From Promethearchaeota archaeon (GTDB lineage: Archaea; Asgardarchaeota; Lokiarchaeia; Sigyniarchaeales; SOKP01), in assembly GCA_019058445.1 (NCBI GenBank), contig JAHPZA010000010.1, positions 124,001 through 188,000 of the forward strand: DNA of 64,000 nt, read 5' to 3'. The translations under genes and the position numbers were made by a program. Position 1 is the first letter of the stretch, and each line of letters starts with the position of its first letter. The notes beneath the pieces are model-generated. The model saw only the letters and a program-made list of their open reading frames with translations, did not search any database and was not told the DNA's origin. Below are positions 1-9,361 of this stretch, in pieces.

Positions 1-1
1 C

Positions 2-673
2 CCTGTAGATTTTACGGAAGAATGTGCTATTGGATATGGATATTTCAATTTACCTTTAACAATTAGAGAAGGATGTATTGGACAATATCATCCAATCGAA
101 TCTTTTGCAAACAAAATAAGAACTATTATGATTGGGGCAGGATATCTCGAGGTCTTAAATTTTATGCTGACAAATACAGTAAAAAATTATGACTATATGA
201 GAAAAAAATTTAAAAAGTCTGAGATTTTACAAATCGCAAATCCAGTATCAAAAGAATTTGACACTGCAAGAACAGCTTTATTACCTAAATTAATGGAAAC
301 TCTACTTTTTAATAGATCAGAAGAAAAACCGATAAGAATTTTCGAAGTTGGTGATGTTATTCAATTAAGACCTAAAGAAGAAACCGGAGCAATAAGAGAA
401 TTACATCTGTCAGCTGTATCATATTATGAAAACTCCGATTTTACTGAAATTAGATCAACTTTAGATTTTATTATGAGTTCACTTGGTTATTTAGAGAAAT
501 TTGAAATTAAACCTGGAAAAAACACAACTTATATAGATGGCCGTTATGGAGAGATTTATATGAACGGTAAAAAAATTGGCGAAATTGGTGAGATTCATCC
601 TGAAGTTCTATTAAATTTCAAATTAGAATTTCCTGTAGCCGCTCTAGAATTAAATTTAGGTTCTTTGATTTAA
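2..673 (+). CDS. pheT: Phenylalanine-tRNA ligase beta subunit, C-terminal part
   Basis: The reading frame is open from base 2, so the gene begins upstream of the window; about 223 residues of the C-terminus are visible. PheT pairs with PheS to charge tRNA-Phe. The visible part starts with an AIGYGYFNLP segment typical of the end of the B5 domain. It continues into the catalytic-like core (YLEVLNFMLTN, then NPVSKEFDTARTALLP, then IRIFEVGDV) and ends near LEFPVAALELNLGSL. The arrangement matches the shorter archaeal/eukaryotic form rather than the longer bacterial form with a C-terminal anticodon-binding domain. The family call is firm; the amount missing upstream cannot be seen. Confidence 0.93.
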   Translation, partial: PVDFTEECAIGYGYFNLPLTIREGCIGQYHPIESFANKIRTIMIGAGYLEVLNFMLTNTVKNYDYMRKKFKKSEILQIANPVSKEFDTARTALLPKLMETLLFNRSEEKPIRIFEVGDVIQLRPKEETGAIRELHLSAVSYYENSDFTEIRSTLDFIMSSLGYLEKFEIKPGKNTTYIDGRYGEIYMNGKKIGEIGEIHPEVLLNFKLEFPVAALELNLGSLI

Positions 674-782
674 AATAATATATTCTTAAATTTGTTTTAA
701 TCTGCTCTCTTTTATCCTCTTTTAATCAATCTCATTAAATAACAAATCTTATTTAGTAATAAATTATTTTATAGAGAATAAT

Positions 783-2024
783 ATGTTTCTAAGAAAAATC
801 TACAACCAGACATATTTAATTATCCCCATAATTTGTATTAACTTTTATGCCTTAATTTGTCTATTTTTTGTTTCAAACAAGTTTTATTACGATTTTGAAG
901 TTTTTTATAATGCTGGCAGGCAAGTTTTCTTAGATCCAGCTCATCTTTATGATGTTATTGGTTTTTATTATATGCCCAATTTTGCGATTTTATTTGCTGT
1001 TTCTTTCTCTTTAATGCCATTTATTGTATCATATTACCTCTGGTTTTTTGTTAATTACATTTCAGCAATTTTTTTCATTATAGAATTTAATAAAGTTTTA
1101 AATTTGATGGATATTAAAAAAAAATCACATAGATTTCTGTTTCTGATAATAATTTCAAATGGAATGCTTGTGTATCATAATTTCTTTTTTAATCAATCAA
1201 AATATCTTGTGGGTTTAATACTTCTTGTTATAGTAAGAAGAGAACTTGTCTATAAAGAAACAAATGGGGAATTTACAAAGGATATTAAGTATTTTATGAT
1301 AAACTATGGCTTGTTTATTTTTATACTCGGTTTAGCCCCCTATTTTATTTTTCTCTTAATAATTTATTTTATTTATGATATCAGAAACAAAGAAGAACTT
1401 AAAAATAAAAATTTAATAGTAGTTTCAATCATTGTATTTATGTTTATATTTCAAAATTTTTTATTTATAATATATCCTTCATTAATTTTCGAATTCATTA
1501 ATGGGTTTTTCTTCCCAGTTGAACGAGAAACTTTAATGATTTTTTATTTACAAGAATTTATATCTGTTTCCAGTACAATAATTTTTTTGTTTACCATTAT
1601 AATAATCATTATCTTATCAGTAATCACTTTACTGTTGGTTTTAAATAAAAGTTTAGAGATCCATGAGAAGTTTAGTTATTTTTCTTTGGGGTACTTATTT
1701 TTTGGTATGTTTAGCACTTATGGCCATGGAGTGATTTTATTAGCCTTTATTCTTTTACTATTTACTCCACACATGGACCAAAAAGCAAAAGCTACTGAAT
1801 TTATTAAGAGCAATAAAATTTTTTTGATTGGATTAATTTCAATTGCTGGACTCTTTTTCGTGCCGTTCAGTTATACGGCCTATAGGCATTTTCCGCTGTT
1901 AAAAGTATATCCATTTTCTCTATTTTTCTTATTAAGATGGATATTTTTTCTTAGCATAATGACGATTTCTTTAATTGTTTTGAAATTGTCAGATAGGAGC
2001 AAAGAGTCTTTATTAAATGAATAG
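783..2024 (+). CDS. GT87-like multi-pass membrane glycosyltransferase, paralogue 1
   Basis: A 413-residue, very hydrophobic protein with about nine or ten predicted membrane helices. Near residues 40-75 it carries the pattern DFEVFYNAGRQ, then LY, then YMPNFAILFAV, with an Asp in the first external loop. This resembles the GT87/DUF2029 family of GT-C enzymes, which move mannose or similar sugars from polyprenyl-phosphate donors on the outer face of the membrane. It is clearly paralogous to the proteins at 56794-58116 (shared FKSNK and LRWIFxLSIM segments near the C-terminus) and, more distantly, 2859-4208. The neighbours DPM1-like synthase and GtrA could supply a lipid-linked sugar. The sugar and acceptor are unknown. 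Confidence 0.7.
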   Translation: MFLRKIYNQTYLIIPIICINFYALICLFFVSNKFYYDFEVFYNAGRQVFLDPAHLYDVIGFYYMPNFAILFAVSFSLMPFIVSYYLWFFVNYISAIFFIIEFNKVLNLMDIKKKSHRFLFLIIISNGMLVYHNFFFNQSKYLVGLILLVIVRRELVYKETNGEFTKDIKYFMINYGLFIFILGLAPYFIFLLIIYFIYDIRNKEELKNKNLIVVSIIVFMFIFQNFLFIIYPSLIFEFINGFFFPVERETLMIFYLQEFISVSSTIIFLFTIIIIIILSVITLLLVLNKSLEIHEKFSYFSLGYLFFGMFSTYGHGVILLAFILLLFTPHMDQKAKATEFIKSNKIFLIGLISIAGLFFVPFSYTAYRHFPLLKVYPFSLFFLLRWIFFLSIMTISLIVLKLSDRSKESLLNE

Positions 2025-2099
2025 TAGTTTTATTAAAGGAATTATTTAAAACCTATTACGATTTTCTAAAAAAAATTTTTATAATTTATTTAAATCATA

Positions 2100-2855
2100 T
2101 TAAAGCTTACGAATTATAACTGTACCTAATACATCAGGTATTTCTAGTATTTTTTCCGGTTTATCTCTCATAAATTCATTTACAGCTCTGAAGACTCCTG
2201 CTTTTGATTCTTGTGGATTATGATAATCATGAATAAAAATATAACCTCCTTTAGAAACTCGTGGATAAAAAAATTCCAATCCTTTAAGAGTTGATAAGTA
2301 TAAATCAGCATCTAGATAAATAAATGAAAAAATTTCTGATTCTAAACCTCTTGAAGTTTCAGGGAATATTCCTTTTCTTATTTTAATGTTATGTAAATTT
2401 CCTATATTTTTTTTGACAATATCCAATCGAGTGTCTTTAAATCTAGTTATATCTTTTTTATTTTCTAAATAATCAATAGGAAAACCTTCAAAAGTATCAA
2501 ATAGATACAGAATTCTTTCAGGAGCTAATTTATGTATGATTTTACTTGACTCACCTCTAAACACGCCTAATTCTGCGAAATGTCCTTTAATATTCTCATT
2601 TTTAATTGTTTGTATAGCTAAAGCAATAGTTGCATATCTAATTGGATCCCATGAGGAGGAGATTAATTGATTATGTAAGAAAAAATTGTACGGAGGATTG
2701 TTAATCAAGATTTTTTTTGCTATTTCTGCTTTAAAGCCATAATAGAGAAAATTAAGATATCGATTTTGTTTTATTAATTTACTTAGAAAACTTGTTTTTG
2801 AATTTTTAAATAAATAATTAATTCGTGAATTTATTACTTCAAAGATGTCTCTCAT
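2100..2855 (-). CDS. TylF/MycF-type sugar O-methyltransferase
   Basis: A 251-residue class I SAM-dependent methyltransferase. The SAM motif region reads AELGVFRGESSKIIHKL (around residue 95), followed by LFDTFEGFP, a metal-binding style FIYLDADLYLSTLKGLEFF, and GGYIFIHDYHNPQ. These are the hallmarks of the macrocin O-methyltransferase (TylF/MycF) family, metal-dependent enzymes that methylate sugar hydroxyls. The start lies only 3 bases after the stop of the GT87-like gene at 2859-4208, so the two are probably co-transcribed, and methylation of the sugar added by that enzyme is a reasonable inference. The exact hydroxyl and sugar are unknown. Confidence 0.82.
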   Translation of the reverse strand: MRDIFEVINSRINYLFKNSKTSFLSKLIKQNRYLNFLYYGFKAEIAKKILINNPPYNFFLHNQLISSSWDPIRYATIALAIQTIKNENIKGHFAELGVFRGESSKIIHKLAPERILYLFDTFEGFPIDYLENKKDITRFKDTRLDIVKKNIGNLHNIKIRKGIFPETSRGLESEIFSFIYLDADLYLSTLKGLEFFYPRVSKGGYIFIHDYHNPQESKAGVFRAVNEFMRDKPEKILEIPDVLGTVIIRKL

Positions 2856-2858
2856 TTT

Positions 2859-4208
2859 TTATATTATATCAATGTTGTTTGTAATTTCTTTTCTTTGGTT
2901 TTCTCTTTTATGCAATAGTATAATGCATATGACAATTATTAAATATAAAAAGATATATCTCAAAAACAATAGAGCTATTGGAATATAAATTATGATTGGA
3001 AATACTCTTATTATATAATGGATGGGAGGCATAAAATAAATAATCATAATAGAACAAAGAGGAATTAATATTAAATAGTTCTCTTTGATAAAAATGACTA
3101 TCTTTTTACTTTCTACTATTTCATAATCGAGAAATAATAATGCTATTAATGGAAGTAACCCAACAAAATAGCGATCTTGAGTAAATGTAAAAAAGAATAA
3201 TGATAATAATGCCCAGTAGGCAAATTTTTGCTCAATTGTTAAATTCCCTCGAGAATGGATTATTATTGTAATAATACTCATTAAGACCATCGAGAGTAGT
3301 AAGATATTAATATATAAAGCGGAGAGATCGAAATAAATGGACAGTACTAAAATCAAAATAGTTAAACCATCTACAGAATCCCTTGGACGATTTTCTTCAT
3401 GATAAGAATAAGTTAATCTTGATCGAGGTATTGAAAGTATACGCTCACCACGGTATGATCCACCAAGAAGATTAAGGATTGCTGTGGGATTTATTATGAA
3501 AATTATTATTATCATGAAATTTAAAATGAAAAATGAAGCAGTTATTAAAAGATATCTTTTAGCCTGAGCTTTGTTAAAAATTTCGTTAAACTTTACATTA
3601 TGAAAAAGATATAGAAGTACTAAGAAAAAATATTGAGGTGTCATCCCTATAGAAAATACTAAAATCAGCATTTGAGTAAAAATGAATGAAGTTTTATTTG
3701 TATCTTTATTTAATTTTCTATATTTTATTTCTCTTTTTAAGAACCACAATAAACCGAAAGCTGTAAATATTCTTCCAGTTAAATTATCGAACATTTGAAC
3801 GAAAGTTATTCCATTACTCAAAGTGAGTAAAATTAAAAACCTATGAAATCTATTAGATATATCCTTTAGAATGAGAATTTGATTAAATATAATAAGGCAG
3901 AGTTCTGTAAAAATAATTATTAAAAAGAAATAAAACCAATGAGCTTGCTCAAAAGTCAATAATCCCATTGGGGCTAGTACAGTAGCAAAAAAAGGAGTAT
4001 AGGTGTAGGGTTGAACTTCAAGAAAATAAATTTGGTCAGGTTGAGTGAAAATTAATTGCGACACATAATAGAATGTAGGAAAATCCGCAGCGGGTATAAG
4101 AGTAAATCCATCTTTATATAATGCTATAAAAGCCCAGAAAAGGATGCAACAAAGTGGAATTAAAAGAAATAAATTATCAATTATTTTTTTTAAAATAGTA
4201 AGAGTCAT
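2859..4208 (-). CDS. GT87-like multi-pass membrane glycosyltransferase, paralogue 2
   Basis: A 449-residue integral membrane protein with roughly ten hydrophobic segments. Residues 35-75 show the GT87-type pattern AADFPTFYYVSQ, then IYF, then YTYTPFFATVLAPMG, with the conserved Asp in the first outer loop. It is the most diverged of the three GT87-like proteins in the window and has a longer, charged loop around residues 250-275 (ILSIPRSRLTYSYHEENRPR). It is followed directly by the TylF-type methyltransferase, which suggests a two-gene operon adding and then methylating a sugar. Substrate unknown; the family call rests on motif and topology. Confidence 0.65.
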   Translation of the reverse strand: MTLTILKKIIDNLFLLIPLCCILFWAFIALYKDGFTLIPAADFPTFYYVSQLIFTQPDQIYFLEVQPYTYTPFFATVLAPMGLLTFEQAHWFYFFLIIIFTELCLIIFNQILILKDISNRFHRFLILLTLSNGITFVQMFDNLTGRIFTAFGLLWFLKREIKYRKLNKDTNKTSFIFTQMLILVFSIGMTPQYFFLVLLYLFHNVKFNEIFNKAQAKRYLLITASFFILNFMIIIIFIINPTAILNLLGGSYRGERILSIPRSRLTYSYHEENRPRDSVDGLTILILVLSIYFDLSALYINILLLSMVLMSIITIIIHSRGNLTIEQKFAYWALLSLFFFTFTQDRYFVGLLPLIALLFLDYEIVESKKIVIFIKENYLILIPLCSIMIIYFMPPIHYIIRVFPIIIYIPIALLFLRYIFLYLIIVICIILLHKRENQRKEITNNIDII

Positions 4209-4378
4209 AGTTTTAAAGGCTTTATAATTTCCTTAGCGGTATGCTTTTTATCTATGATTTGTAGTAAAAGAAGCTATATAAAGAATTTTAATTATATCAT
4301 GTAAATTCTAAAGTAAAAGTGATTTGAATAAAATCATGAAATTAGATCTTATTTTGCAAGGGTTTGTGTTTTTGGGTT

Positions 4379-5095
4379 TCATGATTTTATTATTTTTTTA
4401 CCTCTTAATTTTATTCTAAAAAGAGCAATATTCACATATAGAATTTTTTTTAAATTTAGTTTTGAGACTCCTCCAGCTCTTTCATAATAGGTTATTGGTA
4501 CTTCTATAAAGTTTGCTTTACATAACTTACAAGCATATAATATTTCTTCTACTATTTCTGGATTAATTGAAATAAACTCATCTAAATTAAATTTTTCTAT
4601 TATTTCTTTTTTAAATACTCGAAATCCACTGGTACAATCTTTAATATTTAAACCAAAAAGAGTTCTTATCAATTTATTTGCTAAGGTTGAAATCTTTTTT
4701 CGTAAATTATTTCTCCCTTTTTCTTGTCCTTTTTCTATGAATCTAGAACCAATAAGTACATCATATTTGGGAAAAAATTGTAAAAACACAGGTAAATATT
4801 TTGGATGATGTGAAAAATCAGCATCCATCTCGATGATGATATCATTATCTGTTTGAATAAAATATTTTAATGCCTCTACCCCTGCCAATCCCCGTCCTCT
4901 CTTACCAGTTCGTTTGATTAACGTTATATTATTATAAATTTTTTGCTTGTCATAAATTATTTTTAAAGTGCCATCTGTGCTATTATCATCTACAATTAAA
5001 ATTTCCTTTTTAAAATTGAATTTATTTAAAATATCTATCAATTTACCAATGTTCTCTTTTTCATTATAAGTCGGTAAAAAGATTAAGATTTTCAT
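4379..5095 (-). CDS. Dolichyl-phosphate mannose synthase-like GT2 glycosyltransferase
   Basis: A 238-residue GT2 enzyme without membrane helices. It has LPTYNEKENI at the N-terminus, VDDNSTDGT as the nucleotide-sugar site, GRGLAGVEALKYF, the DxD-like EMDADFSHHP, and the LIGSRF and CTSGFRVF segments. These match the DPM1/polyprenyl-phosphate glycosyltransferase family, which transfers mannose or glucose from a nucleotide sugar to dolichyl phosphate. The product would be the lipid donor for the GT-C/GT87 membrane enzymes nearby. The GtrA-type gene lies divergently just upstream; in some archaeal DPM synthases a GtrA-like membrane domain is fused to the catalytic one. The sugar cannot be read from sequence. 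Confidence 0.85.
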   Translation of the reverse strand: MKILIFLPTYNEKENIGKLIDILNKFNFKKEILIVDDNSTDGTLKIIYDKQKIYNNITLIKRTGKRGRGLAGVEALKYFIQTDNDIIIEMDADFSHHPKYLPVFLQFFPKYDVLIGSRFIEKGQEKGRNNLRKKISTLANKLIRTLFGLNIKDCTSGFRVFKKEIIEKFNLDEFISINPEIVEEILYACKLCKANFIEVPITYYERAGGVSKLNLKKILYVNIALFRIKLRGKKIIKS

Positions 5096-5321
5096 ACTTT
5101 ATTTGATCAATACTCTCTTTTTTTTTTAAAATTATCCAACTTCATCATCTTTGAATTAAATAATCATAATATCCTTTACTTTTAATATTTGATTTTGAAT
5201 ATATTCTAATTTAAAGGATTTAAATTATTTTTAGGAAATTTCTAAATCAAAAAGTTATAAATATTAAAAATATAGTAATTATTTAATTTAGCATATATAG
5301 AAATATTAATTTGAATACATA

Positions 5322-5747
5322 ATGGTAGAACTGAGAGCAAATTTAATCTCCAGATCTTTTATAACGCAAATGATTAAGTTTGCAATTGTTGGAGCCCTAG
5401 GAACCTTAGTAAATATCTCAATCCTTTATATTTTAACTGAAATCTTTAACATTTACTATATTATCTCAGAAATATTTGCATTTTTTATTTCAGGATTAAA
5501 TAATTACATATTTAATAAGATTTGGACATTCAGTGAAAACTTAGAAGCAGAGGCCATAAAAAAATATTTTAAATTCATAATAATAAGTCTCATTTCCTTA
5601 TTAGTAAATCTGGGTGTTCTTTTTATTTTAGTTGAGGTATATTTAATTTGGTATATTTATGCAGAGATAGGGGCAATCTTTTGTGCCTTTTTGATAAATT
5701 TTTTTGGAAATAAAGTATGGACATTTAATAACAAAACTGAAAAATGA
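5322..5747 (+). CDS. GtrA family membrane protein
   Basis: A 141-residue protein with four predicted membrane helices arranged as two similar halves. Each half ends in the family signature, NYIFNKIWTF near residue 65 and NFFGNKVWTF near the C-terminus. GtrA-like proteins are thought to help move or position polyprenyl-linked sugars in the membrane. Its neighbour on the opposite strand is a soluble DPM1-like synthase, so the two probably work as a catalytic and membrane pair. The length is normal for the family. An AT-rich TATA-like stretch (catatatag, about 25 bases upstream) would fit a nearly leaderless transcript, but this is weak evidence. Confidence 0.85.
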   Translation: MVELRANLISRSFITQMIKFAIVGALGTLVNISILYILTEIFNIYYIISEIFAFFISGLNNYIFNKIWTFSENLEAEAIKKYFKFIIISLISLLVNLGVLFILVEVYLIWYIYAEIGAIFCAFLINFFGNKVWTFNNKTEK

Positions 5748-5796
5748 GTTACACTATATTCTTTTTTTAAAAATAAACAAGTAAGGCAGTATAAAA

Positions 5797-6873
5797 ATGA
5801 ATGAAATTGATAAATTCAGAAAACAGATTGATAATATCGATGAGAAAATTTTAGATCTATTAAATATGAGAGGAGAAATAGTTAAAAAAATAGGGCTTTA
5901 TAAGAAGAACAATAATATTGAAATATATCAACCCGCAAGGGAAAATGAAGTTATTGACAAGTTAAAAAGTTTAACTAAAGTTTTAAAACCGAATAATATC
6001 GAATCTATTTGGAAGGAGATTATGGGCGCCTGTAAAGTTTTAGAAGGTTCTATTTTTAAAGTTGGATATTTAGGACCCCAAGGGAGCTTTACATATCAAG
6101 CTGCCTTGGATTTCTTTCCAAAAGCAGGTACTGATTTTATTCCATGTAAAAGTATAGTGGAAATATTTGAAAATATAGAAAAAGATACTTTAGAGTTCGG
6201 TGTCGTTCCAATTGAAAACAGTCTTCAAGGGACTGTACGGGAAACTTTAGATTTATTAATTGAAAAAAATCTCATAATATATGGAGAAATAGAAATTAGA
6301 ATTGTACTTAATCTGATTTCTCTTACAAATTCGAATCTCTCAAAAATTAAAACCATCTATTCTCATCCACAGGCTTTCGCACAGGCAAGAATGTGGTTAA
6401 AAACAAATGTTCCTACCGCAAAATTAATTAATATTGATTCAACTTCAGAAGCCGTTAAAAAAGTAAAGGATTCAAATGATGTAACCTTTGGTGCCATAGG
6501 AACGGAATTTGCTTGCAAGCTACATGATTTAAGCATACTTAGCTCGAATATAGAAGATAATCCATCTAATTTTACAAGATTTTTAATAATCTCAAAAAGA
6601 AAAAATGAAATAAGGGGAGAAAGAATAAAAACTTCCATAGTTTACGTAGTAAAACATGTACCTGGTGCATTATATAGCGTATTGAAACCATTTTCTGATG
6701 CAAATATAAATTTAACAAAAATAGAATCTCGACCTAGGAGAAGGGGAAAATGGGAGTATATTTTTCTGATGGACTTTGAAGGAGATAAGGATACTCCTGA
6801 AATTCAAGAAGTTATTGAACATATGACTCATAATGTGATCTGGTTTAAAATTTTAGGCACTTATCCATACTAA
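5797..6873 (+). CDS. pheA: Chorismate mutase/prephenate dehydratase (P-protein)
   Basis: A 358-residue trifunctional-layout enzyme that converts chorismate to prephenate and then to phenylpyruvate for phenylalanine synthesis. Residues 1-85 form an AroQ-type chorismate mutase (FRKQIDNIDEKILDLLN). Residues 88-270 form prephenate dehydratase (VGYLGPQGSFTYQAA, VVPIENSLQGTVRETLDLL, and the catalytic NFTRFLIIS). Residues 283-358 form an ACT regulatory domain with the Phe-binding ESRPRRRGKWEYIFL motif, so feedback inhibition by phenylalanine is expected. The architecture is typical of bacteria and several archaea. It is probably expressed separately from the glycan genes. Confidence 0.95.
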   Translation: MNEIDKFRKQIDNIDEKILDLLNMRGEIVKKIGLYKKNNNIEIYQPARENEVIDKLKSLTKVLKPNNIESIWKEIMGACKVLEGSIFKVGYLGPQGSFTYQAALDFFPKAGTDFIPCKSIVEIFENIEKDTLEFGVVPIENSLQGTVRETLDLLIEKNLIIYGEIEIRIVLNLISLTNSNLSKIKTIYSHPQAFAQARMWLKTNVPTAKLINIDSTSEAVKKVKDSNDVTFGAIGTEFACKLHDLSILSSNIEDNPSNFTRFLIISKRKNEIRGERIKTSIVYVVKHVPGALYSVLKPFSDANINLTKIESRPRRRGKWEYIFLMDFEGDKDTPEIQEVIEHMTHNVIWFKILGTYPY

Positions 6874-6976
6874 AGAATCCTTACTTAGTTTTTTATAAAA
6901 TTAGAAAGTTTTTTACATTAAAAAAAATATATCTAATTTACTCTCTATTACTTAAGAATAGATTTGAGATTTGATA

Positions 6977-7687
6977 ATGACTCTTAGAATTGATGGACGT
7001 AAGGATGATGAGATAAGAAAAACTACAATACAGAGGAATTATCTTAAATATCCAGAAGGTTCTGTTTTAATCACACAAGGCAATACTAAAGTTATTGTAA
7101 CTGCCTCGGTGTTAGATTATGTTCCGAGATTTCTAGAAGATACGGGGACGGGATGGATAACAGCAGAGTATAGCATGTTACCTAGAGCTACACAGGTAAG
7201 AAACAGTCGAGATAAGACAAGAGGAAGAACTATTGAGATCCAACGTTTAATAGGAAGGAGTATTAGGGCTGCTTTTAATTATGAGAAAATTGGTGAGCGC
7301 ACTATTAGAATAGATTGTGATGTAATCCAAGCAGACGGAGGAACAAGATGCGCTTCAATAACGGGAGCATTTGTAGCTGTGTTTGATGCTTTAAAATTCC
7401 TTTATGATGAGCGATTGATTTATGAGTTTCCTAATTATAAAACAACAGCAGCAGTGTCTTTAGGAATAAAAAATTCTGAATTATTGTTGGATTTAGACTA
7501 TAGTGAAGATTCCAAAGTTGATGTAGATTTTAATCTTATTATGAATGAAGATATGGAATACATTGAAATTCAAGGGACCGCTGAGGGAGCAACATTCAAT
7601 AGAAAAAGTTTATTAGAATTACTAAAGTTAGGAGAAAAAGGAATTAAAGATTTAATTGAGATACAAAAACAAGTTTTAAATTTATAA
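6977..7687 (+). CDS. rph: RNase PH, bacterial type
   Basis: A phosphorolytic 3'-5' exoribonuclease that trims tRNA 3' ends in bacteria. The sequence has RIDGRKDDEIR at the start, GWITAEYSMLPRAT, then GRTIEIQRLIGRSIRAAF and DCDVIQADGGTRCASITGAF. The GW-TAEY-MLPRAT and GRT-EIQRLIGRSLRA segments are specific to bacterial RNase PH; the archaeal exosome subunits Rrp41 and Rrp42 differ there. An in-frame TTG lies 6 bases upstream (6971), but I prefer the ATG because it gives the usual N-terminus. At about 236 residues it is of normal length. Presence in an otherwise archaeal context suggests horizontal gain. Confidence 0.9.
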   Translation: MTLRIDGRKDDEIRKTTIQRNYLKYPEGSVLITQGNTKVIVTASVLDYVPRFLEDTGTGWITAEYSMLPRATQVRNSRDKTRGRTIEIQRLIGRSIRAAFNYEKIGERTIRIDCDVIQADGGTRCASITGAFVAVFDALKFLYDERLIYEFPNYKTTAAVSLGIKNSELLLDLDYSEDSKVDVDFNLIMNEDMEYIEIQGTAEGATFNRKSLLELLKLGEKGIKDLIEIQKQVLNL

Positions 7688-7714
7688 TTTTTTCATAAAC
7701 AATTTAGCTTTATT

Positions 7715-8866
7715 CTAATGGGCCTCTATACCTAATTGTTCAGGATGTTCCTGGAAATATTTTACTCCTTCTTTTATAATGTCTAATATCGATCTCGTAG
7801 GATACCATCCTGTATCTTTTACAATTTTATCATTTAAACCGATTAATAAGGGAACTTCACTCGGTCGAAGCCTATTTTTGTCTACAAAAACATCTGCAGA
7901 AACATTGAAAAGACTTTTTGCTAATGTTACATAGTCTGCAACTGTGATTCCTTTTCCAGTACAAACATTATAAGGTTCTGCGAACTTTTTTTTCTCACAC
8001 ACTAAAATATAAGCATTTATAGTATCTTTTACGTGGGTGAAATCTCTGATAGAATTAGGATTTCCAATGATAATATTATTTCTATTTTTTTCTAAAATTT
8101 CTACGATTTGTCTATGAATTACGCTGGTTACAAATTGTATCCCTCTGCGGGGACCTTCATGATTGAATCCGCGTGTAATGATTGAAGGGACTCCATAAGA
8201 GTTATTATATAGCCAAGCTATTTGTTCAGTAGCTACTTTAGTGATTCCATAGACACTTCGGGGGCGAAATGGATTTTTTTTGACATCTTCAGTAACAGGA
8301 ACTTCTTCAGGATCCACTAGTCCATATTGCTCACTGCTGCATGCGACTTGGATACTTTCCAATTCGTCTCCAAACCTTCTTGCAGCTTCAAATATTTTAA
8401 TGGTTCCTTTAATATTGTTAGTTATTACTCTGGCAGGTTCTCTAAAAGAAGTGGGAACAAAGGATTCTGCTGCCAAATGAAAAACTGCATTTGGTCGTAA
8501 TTTATCAAAAATTCTGTAAATTCTTTCAGCACTTGTGATATCTGCTTCGTGTAAAGAGATATGTCCCCGTAAATGCTCAATATTTTCATGCATTGGAACC
8601 GCATGTCTTCGTATTGTTCCATGAACTTCACATCCTAAATCTAATAATTGTTCAGCTAAATGACTCCCTGCAAAGCCACTAATCCCAGTTATTAAAACTC
8701 TTTTATCTTCCCAGAATTTTTCATTTGGTAAAGCAGAAGTACGACTTTTGAAATTAGTAAGATAATCATCGATTTTTTCAGGTTTAATTATGAAACCAAG
8801 TTTTTCAAGTTCATTAACGCGGGGATTTTCTTCAATTACATTTTCAATAGGTATAAGATGACTCAT
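7715..8866 (-). CDS. GDP-mannose 4,6-dehydratase-like SDR
   Basis: A 383-residue extended short-chain dehydrogenase acting on nucleotide sugars. About 45 extra N-terminal residues precede the Rossmann motif GISGFAGSHLAEQLL. The catalytic region shows CSSEQYG and then YGITKVATEQ (Tyr and Lys of YxxxK), and FNHEGPRRGIQFV fits the GDP-mannose 4,6-dehydratase/GDP-6-deoxy-mannose reductase group. Such enzymes make 6-deoxy sugars such as rhamnose, fucose or talose. It lies at the edge of the glycan region, downstream of a small hypothetical gene on the same strand. Dehydratase and reductase cannot be told apart with confidence from the motifs. Confidence 0.78.
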   Translation of the reverse strand: MSHLIPIENVIEENPRVNELEKLGFIIKPEKIDDYLTNFKSRTSALPNEKFWEDKRVLITGISGFAGSHLAEQLLDLGCEVHGTIRRHAVPMHENIEHLRGHISLHEADITSAERIYRIFDKLRPNAVFHLAAESFVPTSFREPARVITNNIKGTIKIFEAARRFGDELESIQVACSSEQYGLVDPEEVPVTEDVKKNPFRPRSVYGITKVATEQIAWLYNNSYGVPSIITRGFNHEGPRRGIQFVTSVIHRQIVEILEKNRNNIIIGNPNSIRDFTHVKDTINAYILVCEKKKFAEPYNVCTGKGITVADYVTLAKSLFNVSADVFVDKNRLRPSEVPLLIGLNDKIVKDTGWYPTRSILDIIKEGVKYFQEHPEQLGIEAH

Positions 8867-8970
8867 AGTTGTACAGATTATTAATGTATTATTTATTTTT
8901 AATTTAATTATTAAATTTTAGTGACATTCTTAATAATTGCTTGCGAATTTCAATATAATATGAAAACGCA

Positions 8971-9303
8971 TTAATTTTGTAAAATTTTTATGATTTTTTC
9001 ATTTCGTTCATCAAGATAAAATCTGACTTTTTTTAATTTTAAATAGTTATTATCAGAAAAATCGTGTTTAATAATAGTTAATGATATTATAGAAAAATCT
9101 AAAGTAGCACTTTTATGTTCTCTTTTTCCATTTAAAATATGATTTAAATCTGATTCAAATAAAGTGGAGTATTCTTTATATAGTCTTTTTATATCATATT
9201 TATCTAATTTTTTAATCATGATATCCACGTCTCGATAACTCGAAAAATATTCAATAAGTATGTTGCTTTCTTTTAAAAGTTTCAGAAGTTTTGTAGAGAT
9301 CAT
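8971..9303 (-). CDS. Hypothetical protein, 110 residues
   Basis: I do not recognise this protein. It is 110 residues, charged and predicted mostly helical in the first two thirds (Lys, Asp and Glu rich), with a possible strand-forming stretch ATLDFSIISLTIIKHDF near residue 75. There is no signal peptide, membrane helix or cysteine cluster. It starts with ATG and sits between the thioredoxin gene and the SDR at 7715-8866 on the same strand, about 58 bases from the thioredoxin start-side neighbour. Composition and length make a real gene more likely than chance, but no function is suggested. Confidence 0.5.
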   Translation of the reverse strand: MISTKLLKLLKESNILIEYFSSYRDVDIMIKKLDKYDIKRLYKEYSTLFESDLNHILNGKREHKSATLDFSIISLTIIKHDFSDNNYLKLKKVRFYLDERNEKIIKILQN

Positions 9304-9361
9304 CTGTTATCCTCAAGTTTTATTTGTTCTTTCTTTTACATAATATGCTTCGAACAATTAT

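Noticed and set aside
6363..6638. Minus-strand ORF inside pheA
   Set aside because: Lies wholly within a well-supported gene on the other strand; a shadow of its codon pattern.
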